Source: Magnetospirillum sp. 15-1 (GTDB lineage Bacteria; Pseudomonadota; Alphaproteobacteria; Rhodospirillales; Magnetospirillaceae). Taken from it: 64,000 bases of DNA. The DNA lies in contig NZ_FXXN01000013.1 in assembly GCF_900184795.1 (NCBI RefSeq), forward strand, positions 21,323 through 85,322, given 5' to 3'. Shown here one piece after another: positions 1-9,304 of this stretch; within the stretch, counting starts at the first letter, position 1, and every line of letters starts with the position of its first letter. Under the pieces are notes generated by a model, which was given only the letters and a program-made list of their open reading frames with translations, did not search any database and was not told the DNA's origin. The position numbers and the translations under genes are program-made.

Positions 1-390
1 CGCATGCTGCTGGCCGAGGCGGCGTGCCTGCTTGCCTATGTGGCGGGGCGCCGGCCCTCTGCCGGAATGATGCGGCGCTATGTGCGGGCCGTTCTGCAAA
101 GCGGTGACCGGATGCCCCTGGCCTTGCCCGGGCCGGTGCTGCGCCTGCCCGCCCTCATGCGTCTGTTGGACCCCTTGGCTGTGACCGGCAACAAGGCGGT
201 GGAGCGGGCTCGCCTGCGCCTGCACATGGCCGCCCTGCTGGCGGATACCGAGCGGCCCGCCCAGGGCGGTTGCTATGATTACGAGGGGCAGGGCAGGTCG
301 GCGGCTTTGGTTGGCCTGGTGCGCACGGCGGCGGTTGAGGGGATGTCCATGCCCATTCGCCTGTTGGCGACGCGGCTGTGGTGGCGTTGA
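1..390 (+). CDS. C-terminal part of an unrecognised protein (5' end outside window)
   Basis: An open frame runs from the first base of the window to a TGA at 388-390, so the gene starts upstream. The 130 visible residues are rich in Leu, Ala and Arg and look alpha-helical; I see no motif that names a family. It ends 2 bp before the likely ATG of the oxidoreductase gene that follows on the same strand, so the two are probably co-transcribed and translationally linked. Codon use and GC resemble the polysaccharide genes around it. Membership of the surface-glycan locus is only an inference from position. Confidence 0.6.
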   Translation, partial: RMLLAEAACLLAYVAGRRPSAGMMRRYVRAVLQSGDRMPLALPGPVLRLPALMRLLDPLAVTGNKAVERARLRLHMAALLADTERPAQGGCYDYEGQGRSAALVGLVRTAAVEGMSMPIRLLATRLWWR

Positions 391-392
391 CC

Positions 393-1982
393 ATGGACGC
401 GGATGTCATCATTGTCGGCAGCGGGCCGGCTGGAGTGTCCGTGGCCCGTCCGCTGGTGGAAGCGGGCCTGTCGGTTCTGATGGTCGAGGCCGCCAGCGGC
501 CTGTTACCGGCGGGTGACCCCACCCGCCCGGCCCTGGCGGATTTGCGCCGGGGCGCGCCCGACACATGGCGCCATCTTCTGGGCGACGATCTGCGCGGCC
601 TGCGCGACATGACGGATGTATCGCCCAAATTGCGGCTGATCCCCGACCGCGACTTTCTTGGCAATTATCACCGTGGCAACCGCCTGCAGGCCCGCGATTT
701 CACGGCCATCGGTATCCTGGCCCGTGGCGGCCTGTCCAATTTCTGGGGGGCTGCGGCGGGGGCTTACGGCGCGGATGAGCTTGCCGGCTGGCCCATGACG
801 CTGGCAGATCTGGCACCATCCTATCAGGCGGTGGCCGGGCGCATGGGCATCAGCGGGACGCTGGATGACGACATGGGCGCCTATCTGGGCGAGGGCCTGC
901 CGCTGCTGCCGCCGCTGCCGCTGTCGCCGGTGGCCGAAGCTTTGCTGGCCGCCTATGGGAAGCGCGGCGCGGGCCTTGGCCTTCGCCTTGGCCGTTCCCG
1001 CACGGCGGTGCTGTCTGCCGCCCATGGCGGGCGTCAGCCTTGCGATTTGGACGATGCCTGCATGTGGGGCTGCCCCAAGGGCGCCGTTTACAGCAGCCTG
1101 CACGACCTTGCCGATCTTCTGACGCACGGCAATTTCCGCCTGCGCGACGGCGCGCTGGTGGAGCGGGTGGAAGGGACGTCCGGCGGTGCCGCACTGGTCG
1201 CCACCGGTACGGACGGGCAGTCTTTGCGCTTCCAGGCCCGCCGGGTGGTCCTGGCGGCGGGGGCGTTGCCCACCACCCGGCTGGTGCTGTCGGCCCTGGA
1301 CATGGTGGACCGCCCCATCACCATCCATAATTCGCCGGCCTTCGCCTTGGCTGCGGTGCTGCCCCGCCGACTGGGCGCGCCTTTGCCCGAGCGGGCTTTC
1401 GGCATGGCCCAGTTGGCGTTGCGCTATCCGCTGGGGGACAAAGCGGGCGGTCACGCCTTCGGCTTGCTTTACGGCGGCGACGCCATGGCCGCGCCGGAAT
1501 TCATGGCTCACATGCCGTTGTCGCGCCGCGGCGGGGCCGAGTTGATGCGCGGATTGCTGCCGGCCTTGATGGTGGGGCTGGTCTATCTGCCGGGCTGTTT
1601 CAGCGACAACCGCCTGTGCCTGCGGCGTGACGGGCAGGGGGATCGCCTGGAAATCCAAGGCGGCTGGCGGGCGGATTTCCCGGCTTCCATGGCCCGTGTG
1701 GTTGCCGGGCTGGGCCGCGATCTCCGCCGTCTTGGGGCGTTCGTTCTGCCGGGTTCGGCCAAGGCGTATCAGCCCGGCGCGGAAATCCACTACGGCGCCT
1801 CGCTGGCCCTAGCCGGTCTGGCCGACGCCCATGGCGCGGTGCGGGGCGTGCCGGGCGTGGTGGCCGCCGACTCGTCGGTCATGGGGCCGCTTTCGGCAAA
1901 AAGCCACACCTTCACCATGATGGCCAATGCCCATCGGATCGGCCAGGTGCTGGGACGGCAACTGGCCTCTACGGGCAGGTGA
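393..1982 (+). CDS. GMC-like FAD-dependent oxidoreductase
   Basis: About 529 residues. The N-terminus carries a Rossmann FAD-binding motif (VIIVGSGPAG, residues about 5-14) followed by an acidic residue at the end of the second strand. The C-terminus has the GMC-type closing segment (VVAADSSVMGPLSAKSHT), which in this family contacts FAD and the active site. A Cys-rich stretch (CMWGCPKG) in the middle is unusual. The ATG at 393 is preferred because it begins just after the upstream stop; a GTG at 378 would overlap that gene. Such enzymes oxidise alcohols, often sugars or polyols, and its place beside glycan genes suggests a sugar substrate, but this is inferred. Its 3' end overlaps the convergent acyltransferase by 14 bp. 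Confidence 0.75.
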   Translation: MDADVIIVGSGPAGVSVARPLVEAGLSVLMVEAASGLLPAGDPTRPALADLRRGAPDTWRHLLGDDLRGLRDMTDVSPKLRLIPDRDFLGNYHRGNRLQARDFTAIGILARGGLSNFWGAAAGAYGADELAGWPMTLADLAPSYQAVAGRMGISGTLDDDMGAYLGEGLPLLPPLPLSPVAEALLAAYGKRGAGLGLRLGRSRTAVLSAAHGGRQPCDLDDACMWGCPKGAVYSSLHDLADLLTHGNFRLRDGALVERVEGTSGGAALVATGTDGQSLRFQARRVVLAAGALPTTRLVLSALDMVDRPITIHNSPAFALAAVLPRRLGAPLPERAFGMAQLALRYPLGDKAGGHAFGLLYGGDAMAAPEFMAHMPLSRRGGAELMRGLLPALMVGLVYLPGCFSDNRLCLRRDGQGDRLEIQGGWRADFPASMARVVAGLGRDLRRLGAFVLPGSAKAYQPGAEIHYGASLALAGLADAHGAVRGVPGVVAADSSVMGPLSAKSHTFTMMANAHRIGQVLGRQLASTGR

Positions 1983-3771
1983 GGGGCTGGCTGGCCTTGG
2001 TTCGCGTTGCCGTCCGCCCGCCAATATGGGCTAGGCGAATGAATGGCGCCTCAATGACCACATAAGTCAAACCGCTTAGGGCCAGAATTCCGGCAATGAA
2101 AATGACTAGCGACGCGGCAAATCCAACACTCGGAAGAGTGAGAGGTGCCAGGACGGAAAACACAAGGATATGGGTCATGTATACGCTGTAGCTTACTACG
2201 CCCACATAGCGCAGTCCCTTCCAGCGAAATGGTTCCGACAACCTTTGCGGCCCCCACACTATGCCGACCATGATTAAAGCCCAGGCAGCACCTGCCGTCG
2301 ATGATTGGGCAAATATCTGGTCTAGATTTCCCAATACAGGCTGCAGCAGCGACCGGATGGGCTGGAAATCAATGGCCAGCAACACCAAGCCGGTAAGCAG
2401 GCAGCGAAGGGCAGTCCGAGGGGATGGTTGGGGAAGAACCCCGTTATCAACGCACACTTTGCCCAGCCCAAGCGCCGTTCCGAAAAGGAATATAGGCAGG
2501 TAAACATAAAAATGGGGGTGCTGTGACCAGCCTGGGTTCATGTTTGCGTACAGGTAAACCGCATCTGCGATCGCAGCCGCAACTACAGCCATGATTAATT
2601 TGGGCCGATGTTTCTCTTTCATCGCGCCGCAAGCAACTACTATTAGCGGTAAGATAAAGTAATATTCAAACTCGGCTGAAATTGACCAGAAGACACCCTT
2701 CGGCCAGCGCAAGGTTACGTGGTCGATAAAGGAGAATCCACTCGCGGCAAACATAAACCTCTCAAATGCCGGAATACATAGCAGCGTGAAGAGAGTGGCA
2801 ATATACATTGGAAATATGCGGCAGACTCGCTTCGAGAAATAAGACGCAATTACCGCCTTGTAATTACCGCTATTAAGCTGCGATGACAAAATGGTCGCAA
2901 GTAGATAGCTGCTGAGGATGAAAAATAGCCAAACCCCCTGCTTCGCGAATGGGCCCATAAAGTCATTGACGGGGCGGCTGAAAATCATGAAGTGCCCAAA
3001 AACCACAATGAGGGCAGCCATTCCCCGCACGCCATCGAGTTCGGGCGTTTCGCTGCCTCGACTGCCGCCGATAAGTCGCTCCAGCCATCCCTGCGGCGCC
3101 TTTTCACGGAACCATGTGAGTATCATCGTTGTGGAAAACGAAGCCAAAAAGACCATAACGGATAATACGGCAAACAATGCCGTTCTAACGGTGGCGATCA
3201 TATACCGTTCGCTTGAGGCAATGGTGTGGACTGCCGAAAGCGAGGGGGGAATGATAATGGCGTAAGAGCCGTTGCCGTTGGTCCAATGAGTTCCGTCGGC
3301 GCGGTGTTCCACCAAATTGAACGCGATTGATGGTGCCGTCAGCAGGTCGATGACGTGAAGCGGCAGGCCCGCGTTTTCCACCGCAGACGAGGCAACGGTG
3401 AACATCAGGCGCAATTCCCGTATCTGCACGGGCGGGCCTTTTCCGGCATTGAGGAAGTCGCCGAAATCGATTCTCAAGAAGTTGATGTCTTCCGGGATGC
3501 CGCGCAGATAGTACGCCCCGTTTCCTTCCATCCGCGCGACTCTGGGGTCGGCCCAGTTCCTGTTTATGTAGCCGTCCACATGGGTCGGCAAGCGATCCAT
3601 ATCCAGTTTCACCCAAAGGTCGATTCCTGGGGGAACGCTGTGCCGCAGGGTGTGGACGCTCCAATACAGGCAATACGCCGAGGTAATGGACGCAGTGATG
3701 GCCAGGGCAAGCGCGCCCATGCGGCACCAGCCAGTCAGCCCCGCCAGAAAGGAAATTATGCGTGTCTTCAT
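1969..3771 (-). CDS. OafA/YrhL-type membrane acyltransferase with extra N-terminal domain
   Basis: About 600 residues. The C-terminal two thirds is an acyltransferase-3 domain: a GVRGMAALIVVFGH segment around residue 250 supplies the family's Arg-x10-His signature, and about ten hydrophobic segments follow. The N-terminal 230 residues contain one membrane helix near residues 10-35, a soluble stretch probably outside the membrane, and another helix before the acyltransferase core. The family transfers acyl groups (often acetyl) to glycans in the inner membrane. The ATG at 3771 is chosen over an upstream TTG at 3789; it lies 21 bp after the GT2 stop, so the methyltransferase, GT2 and this gene read as one operon. 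The DNA is visibly more AT-rich than both neighbours, a sign of recent transfer. Confidence 0.82.
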   Translation of the reverse strand: MKTRIISFLAGLTGWCRMGALALAITASITSAYCLYWSVHTLRHSVPPGIDLWVKLDMDRLPTHVDGYINRNWADPRVARMEGNGAYYLRGIPEDINFLRIDFGDFLNAGKGPPVQIRELRLMFTVASSAVENAGLPLHVIDLLTAPSIAFNLVEHRADGTHWTNGNGSYAIIIPPSLSAVHTIASSERYMIATVRTALFAVLSVMVFLASFSTTMILTWFREKAPQGWLERLIGGSRGSETPELDGVRGMAALIVVFGHFMIFSRPVNDFMGPFAKQGVWLFFILSSYLLATILSSQLNSGNYKAVIASYFSKRVCRIFPMYIATLFTLLCIPAFERFMFAASGFSFIDHVTLRWPKGVFWSISAEFEYYFILPLIVVACGAMKEKHRPKLIMAVVAAAIADAVYLYANMNPGWSQHPHFYVYLPIFLFGTALGLGKVCVDNGVLPQPSPRTALRCLLTGLVLLAIDFQPIRSLLQPVLGNLDQIFAQSSTAGAAWALIMVGIVWGPQRLSEPFRWKGLRYVGVVSYSVYMTHILVFSVLAPLTLPSVGFAASLVIFIAGILALSGLTYVVIEAPFIRLAHIGGRTATRTKASQPLTCP

Positions 3772-3792
3772 AAGCGGGCGTCCCGGCAAGTT

Positions 3793-4653
3793 TTATTTAG
3801 CCATGATCTGGCGCAGCAGGTCCGCCAGCAGGCCAAGGGCGAATACCAGGATGCCCACCAGCATGGCGCCGACGCACAGCAGGAAGGCTGTTGCCAAATG
3901 GAACGCTAGACCGCCCATGAACGCCACGACTGAGATCAGCGAGCACAGCAGCGCCATCAGCAGATAGATTTTCAGCGGGTTGTAGTAGGTGATGGCCTGG
4001 ACGATGAATTGCAGCGTGCGCAGGGAATCGCGCCACAGCCGCACCTTGGTCTTGCCGATGCGCTTGGCGTACGGAATGGGCAAATAGGTGACGAAGCGCC
4101 CGGTCATCATATAGGCCAGCGTCAGCGAGGTGGTGAAGCTGAACGTATCGCACAGATGGCTGAAATAGCCGGTCACCGCCGATTTGGAAAACACCCGCAA
4201 TCCCGAATTGATGTCGGGGATGCGCCGGCCCGCGGTCCATTCCACCAGGAAGCGCAGCAGCAGGCGCATGGGCCATTTCAGCGCCGATTCCTTGTAATGG
4301 TCGCCGGTGCGGGCGCCCACCACCATGTCGAAGCCCTCGGAGAACTTTTCCAGCAGCACGGGAATGTGGTCGATGGGATAGGTGCCGTCGGCGTCGGTGA
4401 TGACGATGGTGTCGTATTCCGCAGCGCCGATGCCGCTTTTCAACGCCTTGCCGTAGCCGACATTATGGGGATGACGGACCACCCGGGCGCCGGCCTCCAT
4501 GGCAACCGCGCCGGTATCGTCGGACGAGCCGTCATCCACGACGATGACTTCGTAATTCTCGCCGCAGCACGTCTTCAGGGTTTCCGCGACCTGTTGCACG
4601 GTCGCCGCAATGGCGTTGTTCTCGTTATAGGCAGGAATGACGACGGAGACCAT
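3793..4653 (-). CDS. GT2 family glycosyltransferase, polyprenyl-phosphate sugar transferase type
   Basis: 286 residues. Starts MVSVVIPAYNEN, the standard GT-A fold opening, followed by VVDDGSSDD (nucleotide-sugar binding) and TDADGTYP, the DxD-type metal motif of dolichyl/undecaprenyl-phosphate mannose synthase-like enzymes. Two hydrophobic segments at the C-terminus (about residues 220-285) anchor it in the membrane. The frame stays open upstream but those codons are antisense-style shadow of the methyltransferase gene; ATG at 4653 is the only sensible start. It probably charges a lipid carrier with a sugar for the surface polymer. It lies 50 bp after the methyltransferase gene in the same transcript. 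Confidence 0.85.
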   Translation of the reverse strand: MVSVVIPAYNENNAIAATVQQVAETLKTCCGENYEVIVVDDGSSDDTGAVAMEAGARVVRHPHNVGYGKALKSGIGAAEYDTIVITDADGTYPIDHIPVLLEKFSEGFDMVVGARTGDHYKESALKWPMRLLLRFLVEWTAGRRIPDINSGLRVFSKSAVTGYFSHLCDTFSFTTSLTLAYMMTGRFVTYLPIPYAKRIGKTKVRLWRDSLRTLQFIVQAITYYNPLKIYLLMALLCSLISVVAFMGGLAFHLATAFLLCVGAMLVGILVFALGLLADLLRQIMAK

Positions 4654-4703
4654 GGACGCGTCCTTGTGGAGCAATAGGGCAGGGCCGCTCAGGCGGCTGG
4701 CGA

Positions 4704-5414
4704 TTAAGAAATGCGCCGCAGAATAAAGATCGCTTCCTTGTTCAACTGAACGAAGATTTCCAGTTGCAGCGGCATGGTGCTGACCACGTATTGCAGGAAT
4801 TCCAGCATTCCGCTGGGACCCCAGCAGTGAAAGTGGATGCTGTAATCCTGGTCCGACAACACCTTGGCGCGGGCGGCGATGGTGGCTTCGTCCGGGTAGT
4901 GGCGCCCGAAATGAGAGTCCACATAGCGCGCCCATTCGTCGAAATGGGTCTCGCGGCTTTGGCCGGGGCCTTCTTCGTGGTCGCGGATAATGTGGTCCAG
5001 GGTGGTCGGCGGCCGATTGTCGTCGAACGTGAAACGCATGTCCGGCAAAGCGGCATACACCACCCCGCCCACCTTCAGCACACGCACGAAATTCTTCAGC
5101 GTGCCGATGGGGTCCTGGCAATGCTCCAGGAAATGGTTGGCGATGATGAAGTCCTGGGATTGCGGCGCCAGGGTGGTCAGGCGCTCGCCGTCATCGACAA
5201 TGTCCACGTCCACCAGGGGAAGCGCACGCAGTTCGGGGTATTGCTCGTACAACTGCTCTTTGGGCATGCGGTCCACATACCGCACCTTGGCCTGACTGGG
5301 GACGGCCAAAGGGTTGTGAAGGGCGCCGACCTCGATACCGCTTCCGTCCAAATACATGGCGGCGATTTGGCTGCGTTGGATGCCTTGCGGCGGTGTTTTC
5401 TGCGATCCAGACAC
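4704..5414 (-). CDS. Class I SAM-dependent methyltransferase
   Basis: 236 residues from the GTG at 5414. The sequence shows a methyltransferase-11 like core: GSGIEVGALHNP near residue 25 in the SAM-binding position, VDVDIVDDGE after it, and FIIANHFLEHCQDP with the typical LKVGGVVYAALPD strand. The frame is open back to a TTG at 5474, but that TTG is the first triplet of a good -35 box (TTGACA), while the GTG has a GGAGG ribosome site 10 bases upstream (5425-5429). I therefore place the start at 5414. First gene of the operon with GT2 and acyltransferase. Substrate unknown; sugar or glycan methylation is plausible from context. Confidence 0.8.
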   Translation of the reverse strand: MSGSQKTPPQGIQRSQIAAMYLDGSGIEVGALHNPLAVPSQAKVRYVDRMPKEQLYEQYPELRALPLVDVDIVDDGERLTTLAPQSQDFIIANHFLEHCQDPIGTLKNFVRVLKVGGVVYAALPDMRFTFDDNRPPTTLDHIIRDHEEGPGQSRETHFDEWARYVDSHFGRHYPDEATIAARAKVLSDQDYSIHFHCWGPSGMLEFLQYVVSTMPLQLEIFVQLNKEAIFILRRIS

Positions 5415-5445
5415 GTTTTCACCACCTCCGCTCATTTCCGGGGCG

Positions 5446-5474
5446 ATATCAGGAAAGTCCGCCAAATATGTCAA
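5446..5474 (-). promoter_or_regulatory. Promoter of the methyltransferase-GT2-acyltransferase operon
   Basis: On the minus strand TTGACA (5474-5469) is followed after exactly 17 bp by TGATAT (5451-5446). Transcription would start near 5438 and the GGAGG ribosome site and GTG start follow at once. This is a sigma-70-type arrangement read directly from the sequence; the activity is inferred. Confidence 0.6.
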
Positions 5475-5600
5475 GCTAGAAATAGCTGAGATGGGTTGGC
5501 CACCCTATTGCCTTTGTACGGCGGCGAGGGCTATAGGTGGTTGAATTGGGTGGGGTTCCTTTGGCCTGTAAGTGGGCGCCAAAGGTACGGGAGTGGTTTT

Positions 5601-8600
5601 GTGGGTCTGGGACGGTTGATATTTCACGGACGCCGCGCGTCGGCGCCGTCTTTGTCTTCGCCGCAATGGGGAGCGGGCGTGGTGTCCTACTTGGACGCTG
5701 AGTTCTATCTTGAGGTGAATACCGATGTCGTCGGCGTCGAGCCGGTTGCCCACTTCCTGTATCACGGCATCTTCGAGAACCGGGCGTCGTCGCTGTTTTT
5801 CAATCCTTCATGGTATATGGAGCGCTGCCCCGAGGCTGTGACCGATGGCCGGCCAGCCCTGATCCATTGGATCGAGCGGGGCTGCGCCCTGGGCATCGAC
5901 CCGTCGCCTTATTTCAGCGTCGCCCATTATCTTGGCTGCAACCCCGACGTGGCCGCCGCCGGGACCCCGCCCCTTGGGCATTTCCTGCTTCACGGCGCCG
6001 CCGAGAACCGGCCGTTTCATCCGCTGTTCGACACTGCCTTCTATTGCGGTCATTGTCCCGAGGCGGCGACCTATCCGGGGGGCGCCTTCCGCCATTTCGT
6101 GAATTTCGGGGCCGATGCCGGTTTGGCGCCCAATGGGGATTTCGACGCGCGCTTCTATGCCGACCGGGTGGGTGATCTGGGCGGCCTAAGCCCGCAGGCC
6201 CACTGGCTGCGGCTGGGCTGGCCGGCGGGGCTGCCCATCAGGGCCGATCATCAGATCAAGGATTATCTGGGCAAGGCCGAAACGGAGCACAGCAGGACGC
6301 CCGCGCCCTCACGGGTCCAGGTGGCGGTATTGGTGCGGGCTGGTCGGGCACGGCTGGCGGCATGCGTCGATAGTGTGCTCGCGGTCCCCACCCGCGTGCC
6401 GTTCGATCTGATGCTGGTTGCCGAGGCGTCCGATGCCGAAACCGCAACTTATCTGCGGCAGTTGGGCATCAAGCGCCCGGACGTTGCGGTGCTGGTCGCC
6501 CCCGGCCGTGCGCTTGCGCGTGTGCTGACCGTTTCCGCAGGGCGCGACCTCGTCATTCTGGACGATGGGGTGCGGGTGGCGCCGGGTTGGTTGGACAAGC
6601 TGGCCAACCAAGCTTACGTGTCGTTCGACGTGGGCAGCGCCACCACCTTGTCGAACCGCCCGGGGCTGGGCGCATATCCGACCTGGCATGGGTGCGCCGT
6701 GCTGCCCGGTGGCGAAAGCCTGGAGACCATCGACCATGCCTGCCAGACCGCCAACCAGGGGACGGGGCTGGATTATCCGGCGGGTCTCACCGGGGCCTGC
6801 ACCTATATCCGCCGTGATTGCCTGCAGTCGCTGCAAGGCCGGCCAGAGGGCCTTGATGACGTGCTGCGCCTGACCGGCGAGGCCGGGTGGCGGCATCGGC
6901 TGGCGCTGGACACCTTTGTCCATTGCGGCGATGGGGGCGCGGCGGCTCCGTTGGCCCTTGCCCAACTGCCGGATGCGGCCCGTCATTTCCTGGCCGAGGA
7001 TAAGGCCTGCGGCTATCGCGGCGCGGTGACCGCGCGGCGTTTCGCTGCGTCCGGCAAGCCGGTGATCCTGCTGGTGGGCCATGCCCTGGGCGGCGGAACC
7101 GCGCGTCATATCAGTGATCTGGTTGCCGCCTTCGGCCGTGACGCCCACTTCATGGTGATGTCGCCCTGCGGCAGGGGCGGCAGCGGCACCATGGTCACGC
7201 TGGCCGCCGCCAATGACGGCGAGGGGCTGAGCTTCCGCGGCGACCTGCGCGCCGACGCCCGCCTGCTGACCGAGTTCCTTCATTCGGCGGGCCTGCAACG
7301 GGTGCATGTCCATCACGTGCTGGGCTTCGGCCCCGAACTGCGCCGTTTCATCCTGCAATTGGGCGTTCCGCTGGACGTGACCGTGCATGATCACACGGTG
7401 GTCTGTCCGCAATTGCTGATGACGGACGCGCAGGGCAATTTCTGCGGCGACAGGACCTATGGCGAGTGCAACGCCTGTGTGGCCGAGCGTTGGCACATGG
7501 CCGCCACCGACGTCTTCACCTGGCGCCGCCGGCACGCTTGGCTGCTGGAAATGGCGGAACGGGTGATCTGTCCCAGCCGCGACCTTGCCGTCCGCCTGAA
7601 GGAATACTTCCCCCATCTGTGCAACGTGACCGTTGCGCCCCACGCCACCCTGGGCGAGCCGCCCGCCGCTCCGCTTGCCGTGCCTGCGTTGGCCGAGGGC
7701 GAGCCGTTGCGGGTGGCGGTTTTGGGAACGCTGGCGCCCCACAAGGGCAGCCGGGCGGTGGCGGAATTGGCCACCCTGGCGCGGGAACGGGGCGCTGCCG
7801 TGGACATCGTGCTGATCGGTCATTCCGTGGTGCCCATGCCGGGCACTGACGAGGCCAATTTCCGCGCCACCGGAGCCTATGAGGAAAGCGCGTTGCCCGC
7901 CCTGCTGGCCGAACTGTCGCCCCATGTGGTGTGGTTCCCCTCGCGCTGCCCCGAGACCTACAGCTACACCCTCAGTGCCGCCTTGGCCGCCGGGTTGCCG
8001 GTGGTGGCTCCGGCTTTAGGGGCGTTCCCCGAGCGTCTGGCGGGACGGCAATGGACATGGCTGGCGGCGTGGGACCAAAGCGCCGAGCGGATGTTGGAGC
8101 GCTTTGAGGCCGTCGCCCATGCTGTGCGCCACAACCGTCCGCCCATGCCGCCGCAGGGCCAGCCGGCGCGGGAGGCGGCGTTCTATCATTGCTATCTGCT
8201 GCCCGCAACGCAGCGGCAAGAGGTCCGCGATTTGCGCCGTCCGGGGCGGATTTCGGTGATGGCGGTGCTTGAAACCCATGTTCCGCTGGCCGCCGGCATG
8301 CTGGGCAATTTGCCCGATCCGTGCGGCTATATCCGTGGATTGCTGCCCCTGCGCAACCAGCAAGACCACATGGATGTGCATTTCGTGGATGAAGACGAAA
8401 TCCCCAATTTCGTCGCCCATGTGGTGTTCACCCAGCGCACCGCCATCCGTCAGGCCGAACTGGCGCGCAAGGCCATCGCCCATTGCCGCCGCCATGGCAT
8501 AAGGATCGTCTATGACATCGACGATGCCCTGTTCGATGTCCATTCCAGCGCCGAAGCCGATCACGCCAGCTATGGCGACCGGTTGGGCGGCGCCTTCCAA

Positions 8601-9302
8601 CTGGTGTGCAACGCCGATGTGGTGACCGTGTCCACGCCGCCCTTGGCTGAACGCTTGCGGGGGTGGAGCGGTTCGGTCGAACTCGTCGCCAATGCCCTGG
8701 ACGTGGAATTGTGGGGATTGGACCAGCCGCCCGTGGCGCCGCCCGATCATGGCCCGGTGCGCATGCTGTATATGGGCACGGTGACCCATGAAGGGGACTT
8801 TGGGCTGGTGGCGCCGGCGCTGGAACGTCTGGCGGCGGAATTCGGGCCGGATCGTTTGCAGATCGACGTGATCGGCGTGATGCGGTCAACCCCGCCCTGG
8901 CTGCGGCGCCTGAACGCCCCCGCCCGCGCCTCGGCGTCCTATCCCCAGTTCGTCGAATGGCTGAAAAGTCAGGGGCCGTGGCATGTGGGCATCGCCCCGC
9001 TGACGGCCACCTATTTCAACCGCTATAAAAGCCACCTGAAATATTTGGATTATACGGCGGTGGGGGCGGCGGTCGCCTGCTCGGACTTTACCCCGTATAA
9101 CGGCGTGGTGCGCCACGGCGTGACCGGCCTGCTGGTGCCCGACGACGGCTGGTACGACGCTCTTCGTAATCTGGTTGTGGATGCCGGTCTGCGCCGCAGC
9201 CTGCATGACGCGGCGCGTCAGGAATTGCTGTCGCACCACACCCTATCGTCCCAGTCTACCACCCGGCGCGCCTTCTGGGACCGGGTGGTGGGGCAGGTCT
9301 GA
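5601..9302 (+). CDS. Giant multidomain glycosyltransferase with N-terminal repeats and two GT4 modules
   Basis: About 1233 residues. Residues about 30-220 hold five copies of a repeat with the pattern FY..NPDV...P..HFL.HG..E.R, known from the N-termini of bacterial polysaccharide transferases. Residues about 240-340 resemble a GT2 fold (VILDDGVRVAPGWLD). A GT-B/GT4 module spans about 487-860 (GHALGGGTARHI; LGTLAPHKG; SRCPETYSYTLSAALAAGLPVV), and a second occupies about 880-1233 (YDIDDALFDVHS; VANALDVELW; GIAPLTATYFNRYKS). The GTG at 5601 has GGAG 8 bases upstream; an earlier TTG at 5496 would leave only about 20 bp to the divergent frame. It probably assembles more than one linkage of the surface glycan. 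It ends 2 bp from the end of the convergent 1567-residue protein, with which it shares architecture. Confidence 0.85.
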   Translation: MGLGRLIFHGRRASAPSLSSPQWGAGVVSYLDAEFYLEVNTDVVGVEPVAHFLYHGIFENRASSLFFNPSWYMERCPEAVTDGRPALIHWIERGCALGIDPSPYFSVAHYLGCNPDVAAAGTPPLGHFLLHGAAENRPFHPLFDTAFYCGHCPEAATYPGGAFRHFVNFGADAGLAPNGDFDARFYADRVGDLGGLSPQAHWLRLGWPAGLPIRADHQIKDYLGKAETEHSRTPAPSRVQVAVLVRAGRARLAACVDSVLAVPTRVPFDLMLVAEASDAETATYLRQLGIKRPDVAVLVAPGRALARVLTVSAGRDLVILDDGVRVAPGWLDKLANQAYVSFDVGSATTLSNRPGLGAYPTWHGCAVLPGGESLETIDHACQTANQGTGLDYPAGLTGACTYIRRDCLQSLQGRPEGLDDVLRLTGEAGWRHRLALDTFVHCGDGGAAAPLALAQLPDAARHFLAEDKACGYRGAVTARRFAASGKPVILLVGHALGGGTARHISDLVAAFGRDAHFMVMSPCGRGGSGTMVTLAAANDGEGLSFRGDLRADARLLTEFLHSAGLQRVHVHHVLGFGPELRRFILQLGVPLDVTVHDHTVVCPQLLMTDAQGNFCGDRTYGECNACVAERWHMAATDVFTWRRRHAWLLEMAERVICPSRDLAVRLKEYFPHLCNVTVAPHATLGEPPAAPLAVPALAEGEPLRVAVLGTLAPHKGSRAVAELATLARERGAAVDIVLIGHSVVPMPGTDEANFRATGAYEESALPALLAELSPHVVWFPSRCPETYSYTLSAALAAGLPVVAPALGAFPERLAGRQWTWLAAWDQSAERMLERFEAVAHAVRHNRPPMPPQGQPAREAAFYHCYLLPATQRQEVRDLRRPGRISVMAVLETHVPLAAGMLGNLPDPCGYIRGLLPLRNQQDHMDVHFVDEDEIPNFVAHVVFTQRTAIRQAELARKAIAHCRRHGIRIVYDIDDALFDVHSSAEADHASYGDRLGGAFQLVCNADVVTVSTPPLAERLRGWSGSVELVANALDVELWGLDQPPVAPPDHGPVRMLYMGTVTHEGDFGLVAPALERLAAEFGPDRLQIDVIGVMRSTPPWLRRLNAPARASASYPQFVEWLKSQGPWHVGIAPLTATYFNRYKSHLKYLDYTAVGAAVACSDFTPYNGVVRHGVTGLLVPDDGWYDALRNLVVDAGLRRSLHDAARQELLSHHTLSSQSTTRRAFWDRVVGQV

Positions 9303-9304
9303 CG

